From: Coprinus comatus
Taxonomy: Eukaryota > Basidiomycota > Agaricomycetes > Agaricales > Agaricaceae
NCBI GenBank assembly: GCA_034638255.1
Contig: JAWPGT010000002.1
Location: 496,001-560,000, forward strand
Length of the DNA stretch: 64,000 nucleotides
Direction: 5' to 3'
The position numbers and the translations under genes were made by a program. Each line of letters opens with the position of its first letter. Position 1 is the first letter of the stretch. Positions 1 to 10,478 of the stretch are shown here, one piece after another. The notes beneath the pieces are model-generated. The model did no database searches. It had not been told where the DNA came from and worked only from the letters and a program-made list of their open reading frames with translations.

Positions 1-526
1 TACCCATGTTTTGAGTTTGTGACGAAGGTATTAGTTCTAACTCGATCTCTTGGCGTTCCGCATAGCTATTGTCCATCGAAGTAGTAAAAGGGCTTGGAGT
101 AGTATGAGCAGTGTCATCTAGACCACTTTGAGTTGCAAAACTTGCAGACCTCGAGAAGGAGGATTCGGGGGAAGGTGTTAGCATCGGGAGTGGAGAAGAG
201 GGAGGAGTGGTTTCACGACACGGAGTAGCTTTGAGAGGGCTACTTGGCGGTGTGTCCTCTATTTCTATAACATTTTTCAAGACTTTCCTCGAAGAGCGGG
301 TGCTCTTTTTCGTAGAGGTAGAAGGCAGTAGGTCATCTTCTTCATCGGCTTGAGCTTTCTTTCGACCCTTGGGCTTCTTGCGTGAGTTTTCTTTGCTCGA
401 CTCAGGCTCTTCATCCTGGCTACGTGTGCGCTTGGATTGTTTTTTCGGGTACTGTGATGGGGTTCGTGGGTTAGAGGAAGGAGTTAGGCGGGGAAAGTAA
501 TTGGTGATACGTCCATCGCCTGACAT
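1..526 (-). CDS. N-terminal part of an unrecognised, disordered protein with a PIP-box-like start (truncated by window edge)
   Basis: An open frame of 175 codons runs from an ATG at 526 to the window edge without a stop, so the 3' part of the gene lies outside. The start reads [14 protein letters not shown]; residues 4-11 (DGRITNYF) resemble a PCNA-interacting peptide, which is usually Q-x-x-I/L/M-x-x-F/Y-F/Y, but the leading Gln is missing. The rest is low complexity: Lys/Arg clusters around residues 30-75 that could act as nuclear localisation signals, and many Ser-Pro/Thr-Pro pairs. It is divergent from dUTPase with 150 bp between start codons. A PCNA-linked nuclear role (for example a Cdt2-like or replication/repair protein) is inference only; the diagnostic domain would be in the missing part. 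Confidence 0.6.
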   Translation of the reverse strand, partial: MSGDGRITNYFPRLTPSSNPRTPSQYPKKQSKRTRSQDEEPESSKENSRKKPKGRKKAQADEEDDLLPSTSTKKSTRSSRKVLKNVIEIEDTPPSSPLKATPCRETTPPSSPLPMLTPSPESSFSRSASFATQSGLDDTAHTTPSPFTTSMDNSYAERQEIELELIPSSQTQNMG

Positions 527-634
527 TGCAGTAGAATGGAGAAGCCAGTGCAAAGCGCGGAAGATGTAATGATGGCACGTGATCGTAATATTGATATTGT
601 GTCGGAGTTGACACGCTTTGGGAAAAGTTCGGCA

Positions 635-640
635 ACGCGT
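635..640. promoter_or_regulatory. MCB-like ACGCGT site between the divergent genes at 526 and 677
   Basis: A perfect palindromic ACGCGT lies 37 bp before the dUTPase ATG and 109 bp from the start of the divergent gene. In ascomycete yeasts this MluI box is bound by MBF (Mbp1-Swi6 or Res-Cdc10) and drives G1/S genes, dUTPase among them. Function here is inferred from position. Confidence 0.4.
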
Positions 641-676
641 CTGAAGGACAACTCAAGAACTCATCCACATATCACT

Positions 677-1395
677 ATGGACACAACCAAGAAGAGAAAG
701 GCTTCCCAGGAGCCAGAGGTACCGCTTGCTCCGGTATCTAATCTCCTCATCAAAAGGCTCTCTGATAAAGCCAGATTGCCGACTCGTGGCTCGGCTTTGG
801 CAGCAGGCTATGATCTATACAGGTGATCAGTCACAAAATGTGCTCAAGTGGCCAATGTACTGAGGTTTTCATAGCGCAGAACAAAAGATTGTGCCTGCTC
901 ACGGGAAGGCTTTGATCAACACCCAAATCTCTATAGCAGTACCCGCTGGTACCTATGGTCGGGTCGCCCCTCGCAGTGGACTAGGTTAGTTGCTTGGAGT
1001 TGCGATATAATTCTGCGACTCATAAAATAACGAAGCATCCAAGTTTATGATCGACACCGGTGCTGGTGTGATTGATGCTGACTACCGGGGAATCGTCTAC
1101 GTTCTCCTCTTCAACCACTCTGATCAAGACTTCCAAGGTACTTCTCATCTATCGTCTGTGTAGGCCACTCACTAATACAATTTACAGTTGAAGAAGGTGA
1201 TCGTGTTGCTCAGTTGATCATTGAACGTATCTATACTCCGGATGTTCTCGAAGTAGCGGTATGTTTTTGGTTTGATATGGGAAATGGCTCCTAACATGTA
1301 GACAATAGGACCTTGACGATACACTCCGTGGTGCTGGAGGCTTTGGATCGACTGGAGGGCATTCTACATTGACAAGTGCACCCGCTACATCATGA
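677..1395 (+). CDS. DUT1: dUTP diphosphatase (dUTPase)
   Basis: Hydrolyses dUTP to dUMP and PPi, keeping uracil out of DNA and supplying the dTMP precursor. Five exons: 677-822, 875-984, 1036-1137, 1188-1258 and 1309-1395, giving 171 residues. The trimeric dUTPase motifs appear in order: AGYDLY at the first junction, the PRSGLA uridine/phosphate loop, the [14 protein letters not shown] catalytic motif with its Asp, the GDRVAQLI motif, and the C-terminal [10 protein letters not shown] arm that closes over the active site. I chose the ATG at 677 (MDTTKKRK); an in-frame ATG at 536 would add 47 residues of poor sequence. Probably nuclear/cytosolic. It is tail to tail with gatC. Confidence 0.93.
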
Positions 1396-1478
1396 TAGAG
1401 TATTGAGATCAGCACTTTTACAACACATACTGCACATTGGGCTTACTATTTTTCTTGTAAAGTACATTTGCAACCAGT

Positions 1479-1919
1479 TCAAGATTGTTTCCTCGTTCTA
1501 TCAGAAGTCACAAGGTAGAAGTTATCTTTTATGCGAGAAGCCTGTTGCAGTAGCAACTGTCCATGGACTTGGTCCACATTTTCCCCGTGGTTCAATCTGT
1601 CTGCGTCCTCTTTGTCCCAGCGTGGTATCACTTGAACACCCTGTGTATCAACCAGCTTCACAGCTTCCACTAGCCTGACAAGCTCCTCTAGTTCGCCTTG
1701 TAGAGCACGGTGTTCAGGTGAGCCTTCGGGTTGGAGTTCGAGTGCAGAGAGTTCGTGAAGGCGCTTGAGTGTTTTAGTAGGTATATTTGGTCTCGGGTAT
1801 GAGGTAATGAGCTCAGTGACAGACCAGCAGGGATTCACAGGGATTCCGTACTGGTCTGTTATATGTTTTGTAGAATATGAGCGTGCGGCGGAACGGAGGG
1901 ATCGGGTGAGAGAGAACAT
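1479..1919 (-). CDS. gatC: Mitochondrial Glu-tRNA(Gln) amidotransferase subunit C
   Basis: A single-exon frame of 146 residues. GatC is the small scaffold subunit of the GatCAB amidotransferase, which makes Gln-tRNA(Gln) from Glu-tRNA(Gln) in mitochondria. The N-terminus (MFSLTRSLRSAARSYST) is basic and Ser-rich, as expected of a mitochondrial presequence. The core carries the GatC pattern TLKRLHELSALEL, then an amphipathic helix, then LVEAVKLVDTQGVQVIP, matching the family's 'V..VDTEGV.P' ending. It lies tail to tail with dUTPase and head to head with mS34, 83 bp apart. Confidence 0.8.
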   Translation of the reverse strand: MFSLTRSLRSAARSYSTKHITDQYGIPVNPCWSVTELITSYPRPNIPTKTLKRLHELSALELQPEGSPEHRALQGELEELVRLVEAVKLVDTQGVQVIPRWDKEDADRLNHGENVDQVHGQLLLQQASRIKDNFYLVTSDRTRKQS

Positions 1920-2002
1920 GGCAGAGGGAAGAGTTTTCGCACGGTTACTGTTTGGTTAATTCCGTTTTTCGCGTTGGGATTCTGTTAACGTTTGCTCCCA
2001 AA

Positions 2003-2495
2003 ATGTATGCCACACTCGTTCGGCGCTCCCAGGATGTCTCGAAATCCCTGCTACGACTACTCCCAGCAGAACTCCCACCCGCTCTCAAACCCACATCCGG
2101 CAATCTATATGAAATTTTGTCGCGAAAACCAAATGTAAATGGCATGGAAGTTTACCAGAAACGGTGGACGAATGCCGCGCCGGATTCCTATTGGAAGGTA
2201 TCGCATGCCCGGTTTAAGGACGAGGGAAGGCATGGTAAAGCTTGGGGTATTTTGTACTGGAAAGGTAAGCCAGACGCTGTCTTTCATTTGATATAGCAGA
2301 AAGCTGACGCGACACCATTAACACAGGAAGGAAGATGAACAATCAACCCAAACTTATTAAAGGAGCCTTGAAATACGAATGGAAGGAGGGGCGGTCGCTA
2401 GCAATGGGTTCCGCCGCCCGAAAGCCTACTAATGTATGTCGTTCTTATGAGTATTATTGATCCATCTTGTTGATACTGTCTTCTAGAAGTCATAA
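2003..2495 (+). CDS. Mitochondrial small-subunit ribosomal protein mS34-like
   Basis: Three exons (2003-2264, 2327-2433, 2487-2495) give about 125 residues; the last exon codes only Lys-Ser-stop and is the least certain part, since reading through the donor also soon ends at a stop. The middle holds SYWKVSHARFKDEGRHGKAWGILYWKG, which resembles the MRP-S34 family pattern of an 'sYW.v' strand followed by 'gkawG.l.w.G' (the quoted run is split here as SYWKVSHARFK and GRHGKAWGILYWKG). The basic C-terminus (NQPKLIKGALKYEWKEG) fits an rRNA-binding protein. Sharing a short promoter region with gatC supports a role in mitochondrial translation. Confidence 0.65.
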
Positions 2496-3384
2496 TTTGC
2501 CTAGATTCTCAGTTTACACGACTATAATTGCACTATTATTTTCACTCGGTTACTTGATGAGCCCTTTAAAAATCCAGAGCATGAATTGTTGCGTTGGCTG
2601 GATTTCAGTCAGGTGTTCAAAACGTGCATTCTTCATCATTTCTGGAATGTGTTTTACCTGATCCTTGCCAGTAAAATTGACGGTCCTAGGGACCAAATGA
2701 AGTATGAAGTGCTCGTTCCTATTCTGGTTCAATATTGAATGTAAGCGCCGTTCCTGGATATTCCATCTGTCAGTCTGCAGAACCCATTAACTTGAAAACA
2801 AACATGGGTTAACATCTTATAAAAAGCCGTCGGAACTGGACGGGGTTCCTCAAATTGTTAATCAACAACTTGCTGTTGTAAAACATGGCATCAACCAAGT
2901 GTAATATAATTGTTCAAACAGGTGACACAACGAGATGGGCAGCCTAAGTTTGGATACTCAAAACAAAGTTGGTGAGAGGGTAAATTTCTAAAGGAAAGTC
3001 TTTGTCTCCTTTATCCCAACAAAGTACCTGCAAGCAATATTTCTTCAATCTCTTTGTGTGTTGTACATCCAAAGCCTGGAGGAGGTTATGTCTTAGCATC
3101 TGAAAATCGACTATCCTGTCATTATTGAAATGCCCGTGAATGTAATTCGCCTTTGAGCCTGTTGGGTTTGAGAGATAGGAGATTTCTTGAGCCTTATTGG
3201 GCAGGTATTATTTGTATCTGTTTCCCCACGCGTCCGCGTCTGGACACACGATTTCCAGGCTACTCGGATACTGAGCGACACTCTGCTCGACAAGTCTTTC
3301 CAGTCTGCAACTAAATACAGTGCTGGCCAGGCAACTCAATCCATACCTATTCTCCAAACGCCCGGCCAAATTACAGTCAATACA
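2496..3384. other. Intergenic region upstream of the MBP1-like gene
   Basis: Open frames here are short, overlapping and of poor composition. I see no gene or structural RNA. The region ends in the promoter of the MBP1-like gene and contains the ACGCGT site listed separately. Confidence 0.5.
3228..3233. promoter_or_regulatory. ACGCGT (MCB-like) site upstream of the MBP1-like gene
   Basis: A perfect ACGCGT followed by CCGCGTC, 152 bp before the ATG at 3385. It could allow autoregulation by the encoded APSES factor. This motif occurs about a dozen times in the window, close to chance, so position is the only argument. Confidence 0.3.
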
Positions 3385-5891
3385 ATGCCGGAAGCTCAGA
3401 TTTTCAAGGTACACTTATTTCAGTTCCACCGCGTACCATGCAACTAATTAATATGTTGTTTGTAGGCCACATATAGTGGAATACCCGTCTACGAGATGTA
3501 AGCCTTATGCTGCGCGACGTCTACGCGCTGAAACCTAATTATTGCGTGCATCTTAGGATGTGTAAAGGAGTTGCGGTGATGAGACGGAGAGACGACTCCT
3601 GGCTGAACGCAACGCAGATCTTGAAGGTGGCTGGATTTGATAAACCTCAAAGAACTCGTGTTTTGGAAAGAGAAGTGCAGAAAGGTGTGCACGAGAAAGT
3701 ACAAGGTGGCTACGGAAAGTACCAAGGTGTGTTAGTGGATCTTTCAGTTCCTTTGTCCGTGTGATCCGATGAATGGTCCCATACAGGAACTTGGATTCCC
3801 TTGGAACGAGGACTGGGACTAGCGAAACAATATAACTGCGACCAGATACTACGACCTATTATCGAGTTTCAACCTGCTGCGAAGAGCCCGCCACTTGCTC
3901 CAAAACATTTAGTTTCTAACACTGTGGCTAGACCTGCTCGACGTGCTCCTGCCGCCGCCGCCGCCGCTGCTGCTGCTGTCCCTCCTGAACCTCCTAGTGG
4001 CTCAATGGTCAACACAAGATCGACCCGAAGGAATCAACCAGAGGTTGTCGAGGAAGAGTCGGAGCCTGAATCCATTTCAGGACGTGCTTCAGAAGACGGT
4101 TCAATGACCCCTTCCCCCTCAGAAGCATCGTCGAGCTCGCGTACACCCTCCCCAATTAATAGCCCCGGGCCTTCATTTGATCTTAGTCAAGGTGATAATG
4201 TATTAACACGGCGAAGACGATACCTTCGCAGCCATCCGGACGGAATGGAGGATATGTCAGATAGCGAGTCCAAGTTGAATGGAGCTATTGATGCTAGGAC
4301 ATACGGAGACCAAATATTGGAATATTTTATTTCCGACTCGAATCAAATCCCACCTATACTTATCAACCCACCTCCGGATTTTGATTCCAATATGGCCATT
4401 GACGATGATGGACATACCTCATTACATTGGGCTTGTGCTATGGGACGCATACGGATAGTCAAGCTATTACTTACCGCAGGAGCAGACATCTTCAAAGTTA
4501 ATAAAGCCGGTCAAACTGCATTAATGCGCAGTGTGATGTTCGCCAACAACTATGACGTACGCAAGTTTCCAGAACTTTACGAACTACTACATCGCTCAAC
4601 TCTGAACATTGATAACTACAATCGAACTGTTTTTCATCATGTTGTGGATGTTGCTATGTCTAAAGGAAAGACACATGCAGCTCGCTACTACATGGAAACC
4701 ATTCTTTCACGGCTTGCGGACTATCCAAAGGAACTGGCGGACGTCATTAACTTTCAGGACGAGGATGGCGAGACGGCATTGACTATGGCAGCGCGGTGTC
4801 GCAGCAAACGCCTTGTAAAATTGCTCATTGACCACGGTGCTGACCCGAAGATTATCAATAACGACGGGAAGAGTGCAGAGGATTATATACTAGAAGATGA
4901 AAAATTCCGTTCTTCACCAGCACCTACCTCGCGTGCCATCTCCATGTCTTTTCGTAATGCACAAGCTGCTTATCCACCACCGCCCCCACCGCCCCAACAT
5001 GCACTACCTAACTATGCATTTGCTCCTGCTAATGGAGATAGGCCACCATTACATCATTCCGTTGCTGCACAACGAGCAAGTACACGATGTGTTAATGAAA
5101 TGGCATCGATGTTGGATAGCTTGGCTGCTTCGTTTGATCAGGAACTGCGAGACAAGGAACGAGATATGAACCAGGCCCAGGCATTACTCACGAATATTCA
5201 AGGAGAAATTTTGGAAAGTCAGAGGACAGCTAGCCAGCTGAAAACTCAGGCAGATGGCTTGGCTCAGACGAAGACCTCGTTACAAAATTTGGAGGATGAA
5301 CTAATGTTGAAAATGGGTAGAAGGTACAGGTTGGGATGGGAGAAATGGTTAAAAGATGAGGAAATGCGAGAAAAGACGGTCCGTGATGCTGCGAATGGGG
5401 AACTTGTTGTGACGGAATCTACGGCACATTTTGAGTTTGAGGATGAGATGGAAAATGAGAATGACCCTGCTTCGACGGAGAAGATTAAAGGGAAGCGGAA
5501 AGCAGTGGAGGATATTTCGGATCTGGTTGATTTACATTCAAGCATGCCTAGTGATCCGGAAGAGCTTAGACAAGCCTGTGATTTGTTGAGAGAAGAAATG
5601 GTGGAATTTAGAAAAAGGAGAAAGACAATGTTTGATGAGTTAGTCAAGTTCCAGGCCGAGGCAGGGACAAGTGGGAGAATGGGTGAGTATCGAAGATTGA
5701 TTGGTGCTGGATGTGGAGGGGTACCACCTTCAGAGGTAGATCAAGTTCTTGGGATGCTCTTAGAGGTATGAAGAGTGTTATAGAAATAATATCATCAAGT
5801 GTTAATTCCTTTTGACCAGACACTAGAATCTGAGGAACCCAGTTCTTCCTCGGCAGCCTGGAGCGGCACAAAACCGGTTGCTGTTGGATGA
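3385..5891 (+). CDS. MBP1: Mbp1-type APSES transcription factor with ankyrin repeats
   Basis: Five exons (3385-3408, 3466-3497, 3557-3726, 3787-5765, 5820-5891) encode about 758 residues. The N-terminus ([16 protein letters not shown], then [20 protein letters not shown]) is the KilA-N/APSES DNA-binding fold of Mbp1/Swi4/Res factors; it continues to [16 protein letters not shown] near residue 90. After a disordered linker with an alanine run come ankyrin repeats ([14 protein letters not shown] and [20 protein letters not shown]), then a Pro-rich stretch, a coiled coil (about residues 500-560) and a second helical C-terminal region. In yeasts this protein with a Swi6-type partner forms MBF and drives G1/S transcription. 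The last exon is inferred: reading past the donor at 5766 gives a stop two codons on, whereas splicing adds [11 protein letters not shown] and a clean end. Confidence 0.92.
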
Positions 5892-6179
5892 TGCACTGTT
5901 TGAGACTGTATATAACATTATATCTTGCATATGGTGCATATTATCCCTGTATATCCTTTCCCTATGCTCTTTACTTGCATGTATTACTATACCCCCACCT
6001 GTACACAGGAGCCCACAAGTGTAACGTGGGATACGAAAGCACGTGTCATGTGACTAGCATTTTTTGGTATGTGGCCCAAATGAACGAACATATCCGTACT
6101 GCCCGCTAACCGTTCCGTTGGACCTGCCTCCTTACCCTCAGCCAGGTTACCACCTTCACCTCATCCTTTCCTTTGAATC
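5892..6179. promoter_or_regulatory. Intergenic region / uL24m promoter with a CACGTG box
   Basis: About 290 bp between the MBP1-like stop and the uL24m start. It contains a CACGTG E-box-type site near 6040-6046, pyrimidine-rich tracts and no credible coding frame. Confidence 0.35.
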
Positions 6180-7443
6180 ATGCCAATCAAGGGCCTGACG
6201 CGGCTGCAGCTCACCCGTGGCGCGACTGCCAAGCCATGGACAACCAACTTTCGCCATTTGCTTCCTTTCCCCAAGAAGTGGTTGAAACGTTACAGCATAC
6301 GCGATCCCGTCATCAAGTCTGTGAGGCCAAAAGATAGGATTAAGTACTGGAATGTTGTTCCTGGAGACCAGATTCGTTTGTTAGGCGACAAGACGCAGAC
6401 GCTACATGAAGTACTAAGTATCAATAAAGTTAGCAATAGGGTATTTGTCAAGGGTACCGTGGTGCGTTTGGAGGTTTATGAAACATACGTTGATCTCTGC
6501 TAACCGTCTTTTTACAGAACTCGTCGAACGATAGGGTTGTAAGCAACAAAAACTACCACTATTCAAGGTGTCAACTATACCTTGGTACCTATGAATTCCC
6601 CCCAGCACCTGGTTCGACAGACCCTCAAGTTGCCCCGTATGTTCTAGAGTGTATTACATGTTGATCAGAAGCTGACCTATCCTTTCTAGTGTGTTTGCCA
6701 AGCGACTAGGAAGCACTTCACCATTTTGGAACCCTTTCCTTAGACGCTTTGACTGGCAGCGATTTGCCACAAGCACTGAGCCTCGTCTTCCTGCTTGGAA
6801 TGGTGATCGTGTTGCTATTCCTTGGCCCCAACCACCAAAAGCTCGCATTCCCGAACGTGAGTGTCTACCTGACCTTACCATATTCTTATTGATGTATTTA
6901 CGCGTTTTACTTTTAGCCTCCAATTATGATGCGACACATGATGTAGTTGTCCAAGTTACATATCAACCACCGCAATTCAGCCCTTCGCCTGATAGTCCTC
7001 TCCCTCGTGTTGCTGAAGATGCATTCCTCGCGTCAATATTCACCCCACATTTACGTGATACCATTGATGCGTCTGCACCTGTAGAAGGTTTCTTGCACAA
7101 GGAACTCGCAAACCCGCACTCCAAGGCAAAGAAACTCAAGCGCTTCGCCGAGTACAAGATTCGCACTAAGTTCCTAATGAAGCAAATAATTGCAGAAGAG
7201 CTCAGTGACCTCAAGGGCCGTAGGCCTATCGAAGCACGCGCAGAAGCGATGCATAAATGGCGTGCACAGTTGAAGACTGAGAAGGACGAGAAGAAGAAGA
7301 TGAGGTGGAAGCACAGGGCCGAAATGGCGAACCTTGAGAGCAAGACTTTGAGGAAAACGAGGAAGGAGCTGCAACAGAGACGCCGTCTCACGGAGATGGT
7401 ACTTGAGGATAGTACTAACCAGGTCGTTCCAAAGCATTTGTGA
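6180..7443 (+). CDS. Mitochondrial large-subunit ribosomal protein uL24m (KOW domain)
   Basis: Four exons (6180-6461, 6518-6636, 6690-6856, 6917-7443) give about 364 residues. The KOW core is clear: VVPGDQIRLLGDKTQTLHEV, then INKVSNRVFVKGTV and, after the intron, NYHYSRCQLYLGTYEFPP. The basic N-terminus is consistent with mitochondrial import. The long C-terminal extension is helical and highly charged (KKKMRWKHRAEMANLESK), typical of fungal mitoribosomal proteins that grew extra rRNA-binding tails. The 60-nt third intron (6857-6916) has no in-frame stop, so retaining it would only insert 20 residues. Confidence 0.85.
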
Positions 7444-7531
7444 TAGATTTTTGCTATAATATCATATATTAATTTATATACACGAGAGTAACCCATCAGT
7501 GACCAATTTGGTTCCTCTCTCTTAAACCACC

Positions 7532-9164
7532 ATGTCTCTTTCCCGGGTGCGTTCTCTGTCGATAGACGCCCTATATCACCCTATACCCCAGGGCCCAGAA
7601 ACTGTCACCCTGGACCCAGAAGATGAGCGAAACGACATTGAAGCACCTGAACCACGAGTACATCCATCGACCGGTGGCCTCATTGACAGGAAAGTGATAT
7701 GGATATACTTCATCCTCGGCTGTTCGTTACTACTACCGTGGAACGGTACGTATTGACCAGTCCTAAGAGCTTACAACCAAACTTACTGTGTTCGCTTGCA
7801 AGTTGTCATTACTGCAACACCCTTCTTCCTGAAACGTCTCGCAGGCTCGGGAATAGAGCACACATTCGGCTCATATCTCTCTACCTCCTTCACCGCAGCA
7901 AATTTTCTCTTCCTTGCACATGCTACGGTCACTTCTAAACATGTCAGTTACCCTCTATACTACTTATACATACTAATAAAATTCATGGCATAGACAAGTC
8001 CAGCCAAGCGTACCCGCCAATCCATACTATGGCTAGTGGCACTCAACTTGTTGCTTGTTATCAGCACCTTCTTCGTCATTTCGCCGAGACTATTCTTCAC
8101 CTTTGTCCTAATTAACTCAGCGATACAAGCAGCTGCAGGCTCCTACCTTACAACAGCTATTGTTGCAATTGCATCATTGTTCGGCCCCGCTGCTGTACAG
8201 GCAATGATGGCAGGTCAAGCTGCAGTTGCTGTCGCAGTTAGTGGTGTGCAAGTCATTAGTGCTGCTGCATCTACTTGGGGCCAACCATCTACGTTTACCG
8301 GGGATGGAAGTGCAGAAGAAAGATCCGCATTTTTCTTCTTCACATTGTCAACGCTGTTTCTGGTTGCTAGCGCAGGTGCTCACAAATGGCTTCTTACCAT
8401 GCCTTCTTACAAGGCTATTGCGTCACGATTAGAGCAAAATGCTGCGAAAGCTGGTCATGCCGAAGGACCTAGTTCTCAGCCACTGGTTTCACGAGGAAGA
8501 GGCGAGGCAGAAGATGACCGCAGACAGGCTCTAAGAGTAGCCAAAGCTAATATTTCCTACGAGATTGCTGTATCATGCGTCTTCCTCGTCACACTGGTAC
8601 GTATCTTCCTTCTATAGAACACCCCCAAGGTTCTGACCATCATTATACGTCGTTTAGGCCGTCTTTCCTCCTATTACCACCTCGATCCTACCCGTTAACC
8701 CCAATACTCATCCCCTATTATTTAGTGCCATTCATTTCCTCGTGTTCAACATTGGAGACTTCCTCGGACGCTATTTATGTTCATTCCCAATCTTCCTCGT
8801 ATGGTCCCGGCGACGTTTACTGGCGATGTCTCTCGCCAGGGCATGTTTCATTCCCCTCTTCCTCATGTGTAATGTCCAACGCCCATCATCTTCTCTTATC
8901 GCTTTCCCACCTATCATTAATTCGGATTTCCTTTATATGTTTATTTTATTCTTATTTGGTTGGTCAAACGGGTATGTATCAAGCTTATGTATGATGAGCG
9001 CTCCTTCGTTGGAGCACAACCCAAGACTGAAGGGGAGGACTGAAGATGTAGATGTTGCTGCTACTGTAGCAAATTTCTGTCTTGTCGGTGGCCTTGTCTT
9101 GGGCAGTATTGCTAGTTTTGCAGTTAAAGGCGCCGTTTGCCAATGTAACCCTTTTACTTCCTAG
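7532..9164 (+). CDS. Equilibrative nucleoside transporter (ENT/SLC29 family)
   Basis: Four exons (7532-7745, 7803-7942, 7994-8596, 8658-9164) give about 487 residues with about 11 predicted membrane spans. ENT signatures are visible: LLLPWNVVITATPFF in the first span, RLFFTFVLINSAIQAAAGSYL, the large cytosolic loop (SRLEQNAAKAGHAEG to RGRGEAEDDRRQ) between spans 6 and 7, FPPITTSI after it, and FNIGDFLGRYLCSFP with the conserved Asp and Arg. The closest characterised fungal relative is FUN26, a vacuolar/endomembrane nucleoside exporter; which membrane this one occupies cannot be read from sequence. Confidence 0.88.
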
Positions 9165-9374
9165 ATACCCCAAGAACCATATATTTTGGAGGAGTTGGTA
9201 CACTTTGTATTTACTATAATCTTTTCAACTAATTTAAAAATGAAAAGCGAAAACAAGCTATCGGCACTCGTGTATTCGTGATACATTTGGTGGATAATGT
9301 GGGCATAAATGTCCTGAAGTGTGTTACACTTGAACGAAGAAGCATATTGAGAATGAGACAAAAGCCCGAAATAA

Positions 9375-10478
9375 CTACCGTGTAGAAAGCATAGGTTGCC
9401 AAGTTCCATACGAAACTTCTTCCAAATGATGAAGTATTACTCGTTCCCATAATATTGGGATAGCGTGAGCCTGTGGGAGAAAGGAAGCAACTAATGAGAA
9501 CTCGAGTATGAATTCAAACTGAGCAATATATGAAAGTACCTCCAGGTAATGAATACAAGCTCTTGCTACTCGTCTTGCGAGTGTCGCCAAATCAATACGT
9601 CCATCATACCCGTCCAGCGGTATTTCATATGTCATTGAGATATAACCAACCCACTGTATAATATGATCAACGATGAATCATAAAGAAAAGTTGAGGTGGG
9701 TATGAAATAACATACCGAAACCTTCAATAAAATCCTATTCCTCGAATCCGCATGCAAACTATGCATTGAATAACCATCATTATTCGACAACCTCACATGT
9801 GGCGCCTCGTCAAGTCCAATACCACTAGAGAATGATCCCTTACGCTTGAACTTGATATGCATTGAGCTAGGGCGACCACCAGAATAACGACTTGATGAAC
9901 GATAATCGTGATGACGAGACTCATGGTGATGAGAGTCACGATGACTAGGGGCAACAAAAGATACAGAGTGTCTGCGTTGATGCATTGGTGGAGGTATAGT
10001 TACTACTGTCGTGCCTGGTATATGGCCTGGTACTCCGTGTCCGTGTGTATATTGTGAGCCCATATGATGAGGTGTTACCGGTCGTGAGTAACCGTCTTCA
10101 TAGTAAGGTGTGTCTAGATAATCATCCACATCATCATAAGCTATAGATTAATACTTAGTGTCATGAGTCTGAAAAATAGTACATTAAAATAGGAGCTTAC
10201 AAGTACCTGTGAGGCGCCTGCTTAACGGGACGACAGCATTACTTGGTTGAGGAGCGTAAACCGGATAGGACGGAGCAGGATACTGACAAAATTCAGGCCG
10301 AATTTGAGTGTCGAAAAAAGGCGAAGCTTACATCTCCATGTATGCCATGTTCCATATAAGAGCCGCCATGGGTGTATGCAGCAGGAGCTGATACGGCATA
10401 GCCCATGGATGGACGGCGAGACATGGACCGAGACATGGAACGGGAAAAGCCACCGTCGTAAGTGGTACCATAAGCCAT
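9375..10478 (-). CDS. Unrecognised, conserved-looking fungal protein with a helical C-terminal domain
   Basis: Five exons (10332-10478, 10207-10282, 9716-10140, 9540-9653, 9375-9470) join in consistent phase to about 285 residues. The first two thirds are disordered and rich in Ser, His, Tyr, Pro and Arg (for example RSMSRSMSRRPSM and RDSHHHESRHHDYRSSSRYS). The C-terminal 75 residues look folded: YDGRIDLATLARRVARACIHYLE, then AIPILWERVILHHLEEVSYGTWQP (quoted in parts: DGRIDLATLARRVARA and LWERVILHHLEEVSYG). The folded end with a low-complexity N-terminus is a pattern I associate with basidiomycete-specific families, but I cannot name a function. Convergent with the ENT transporter. Confidence 0.75.
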
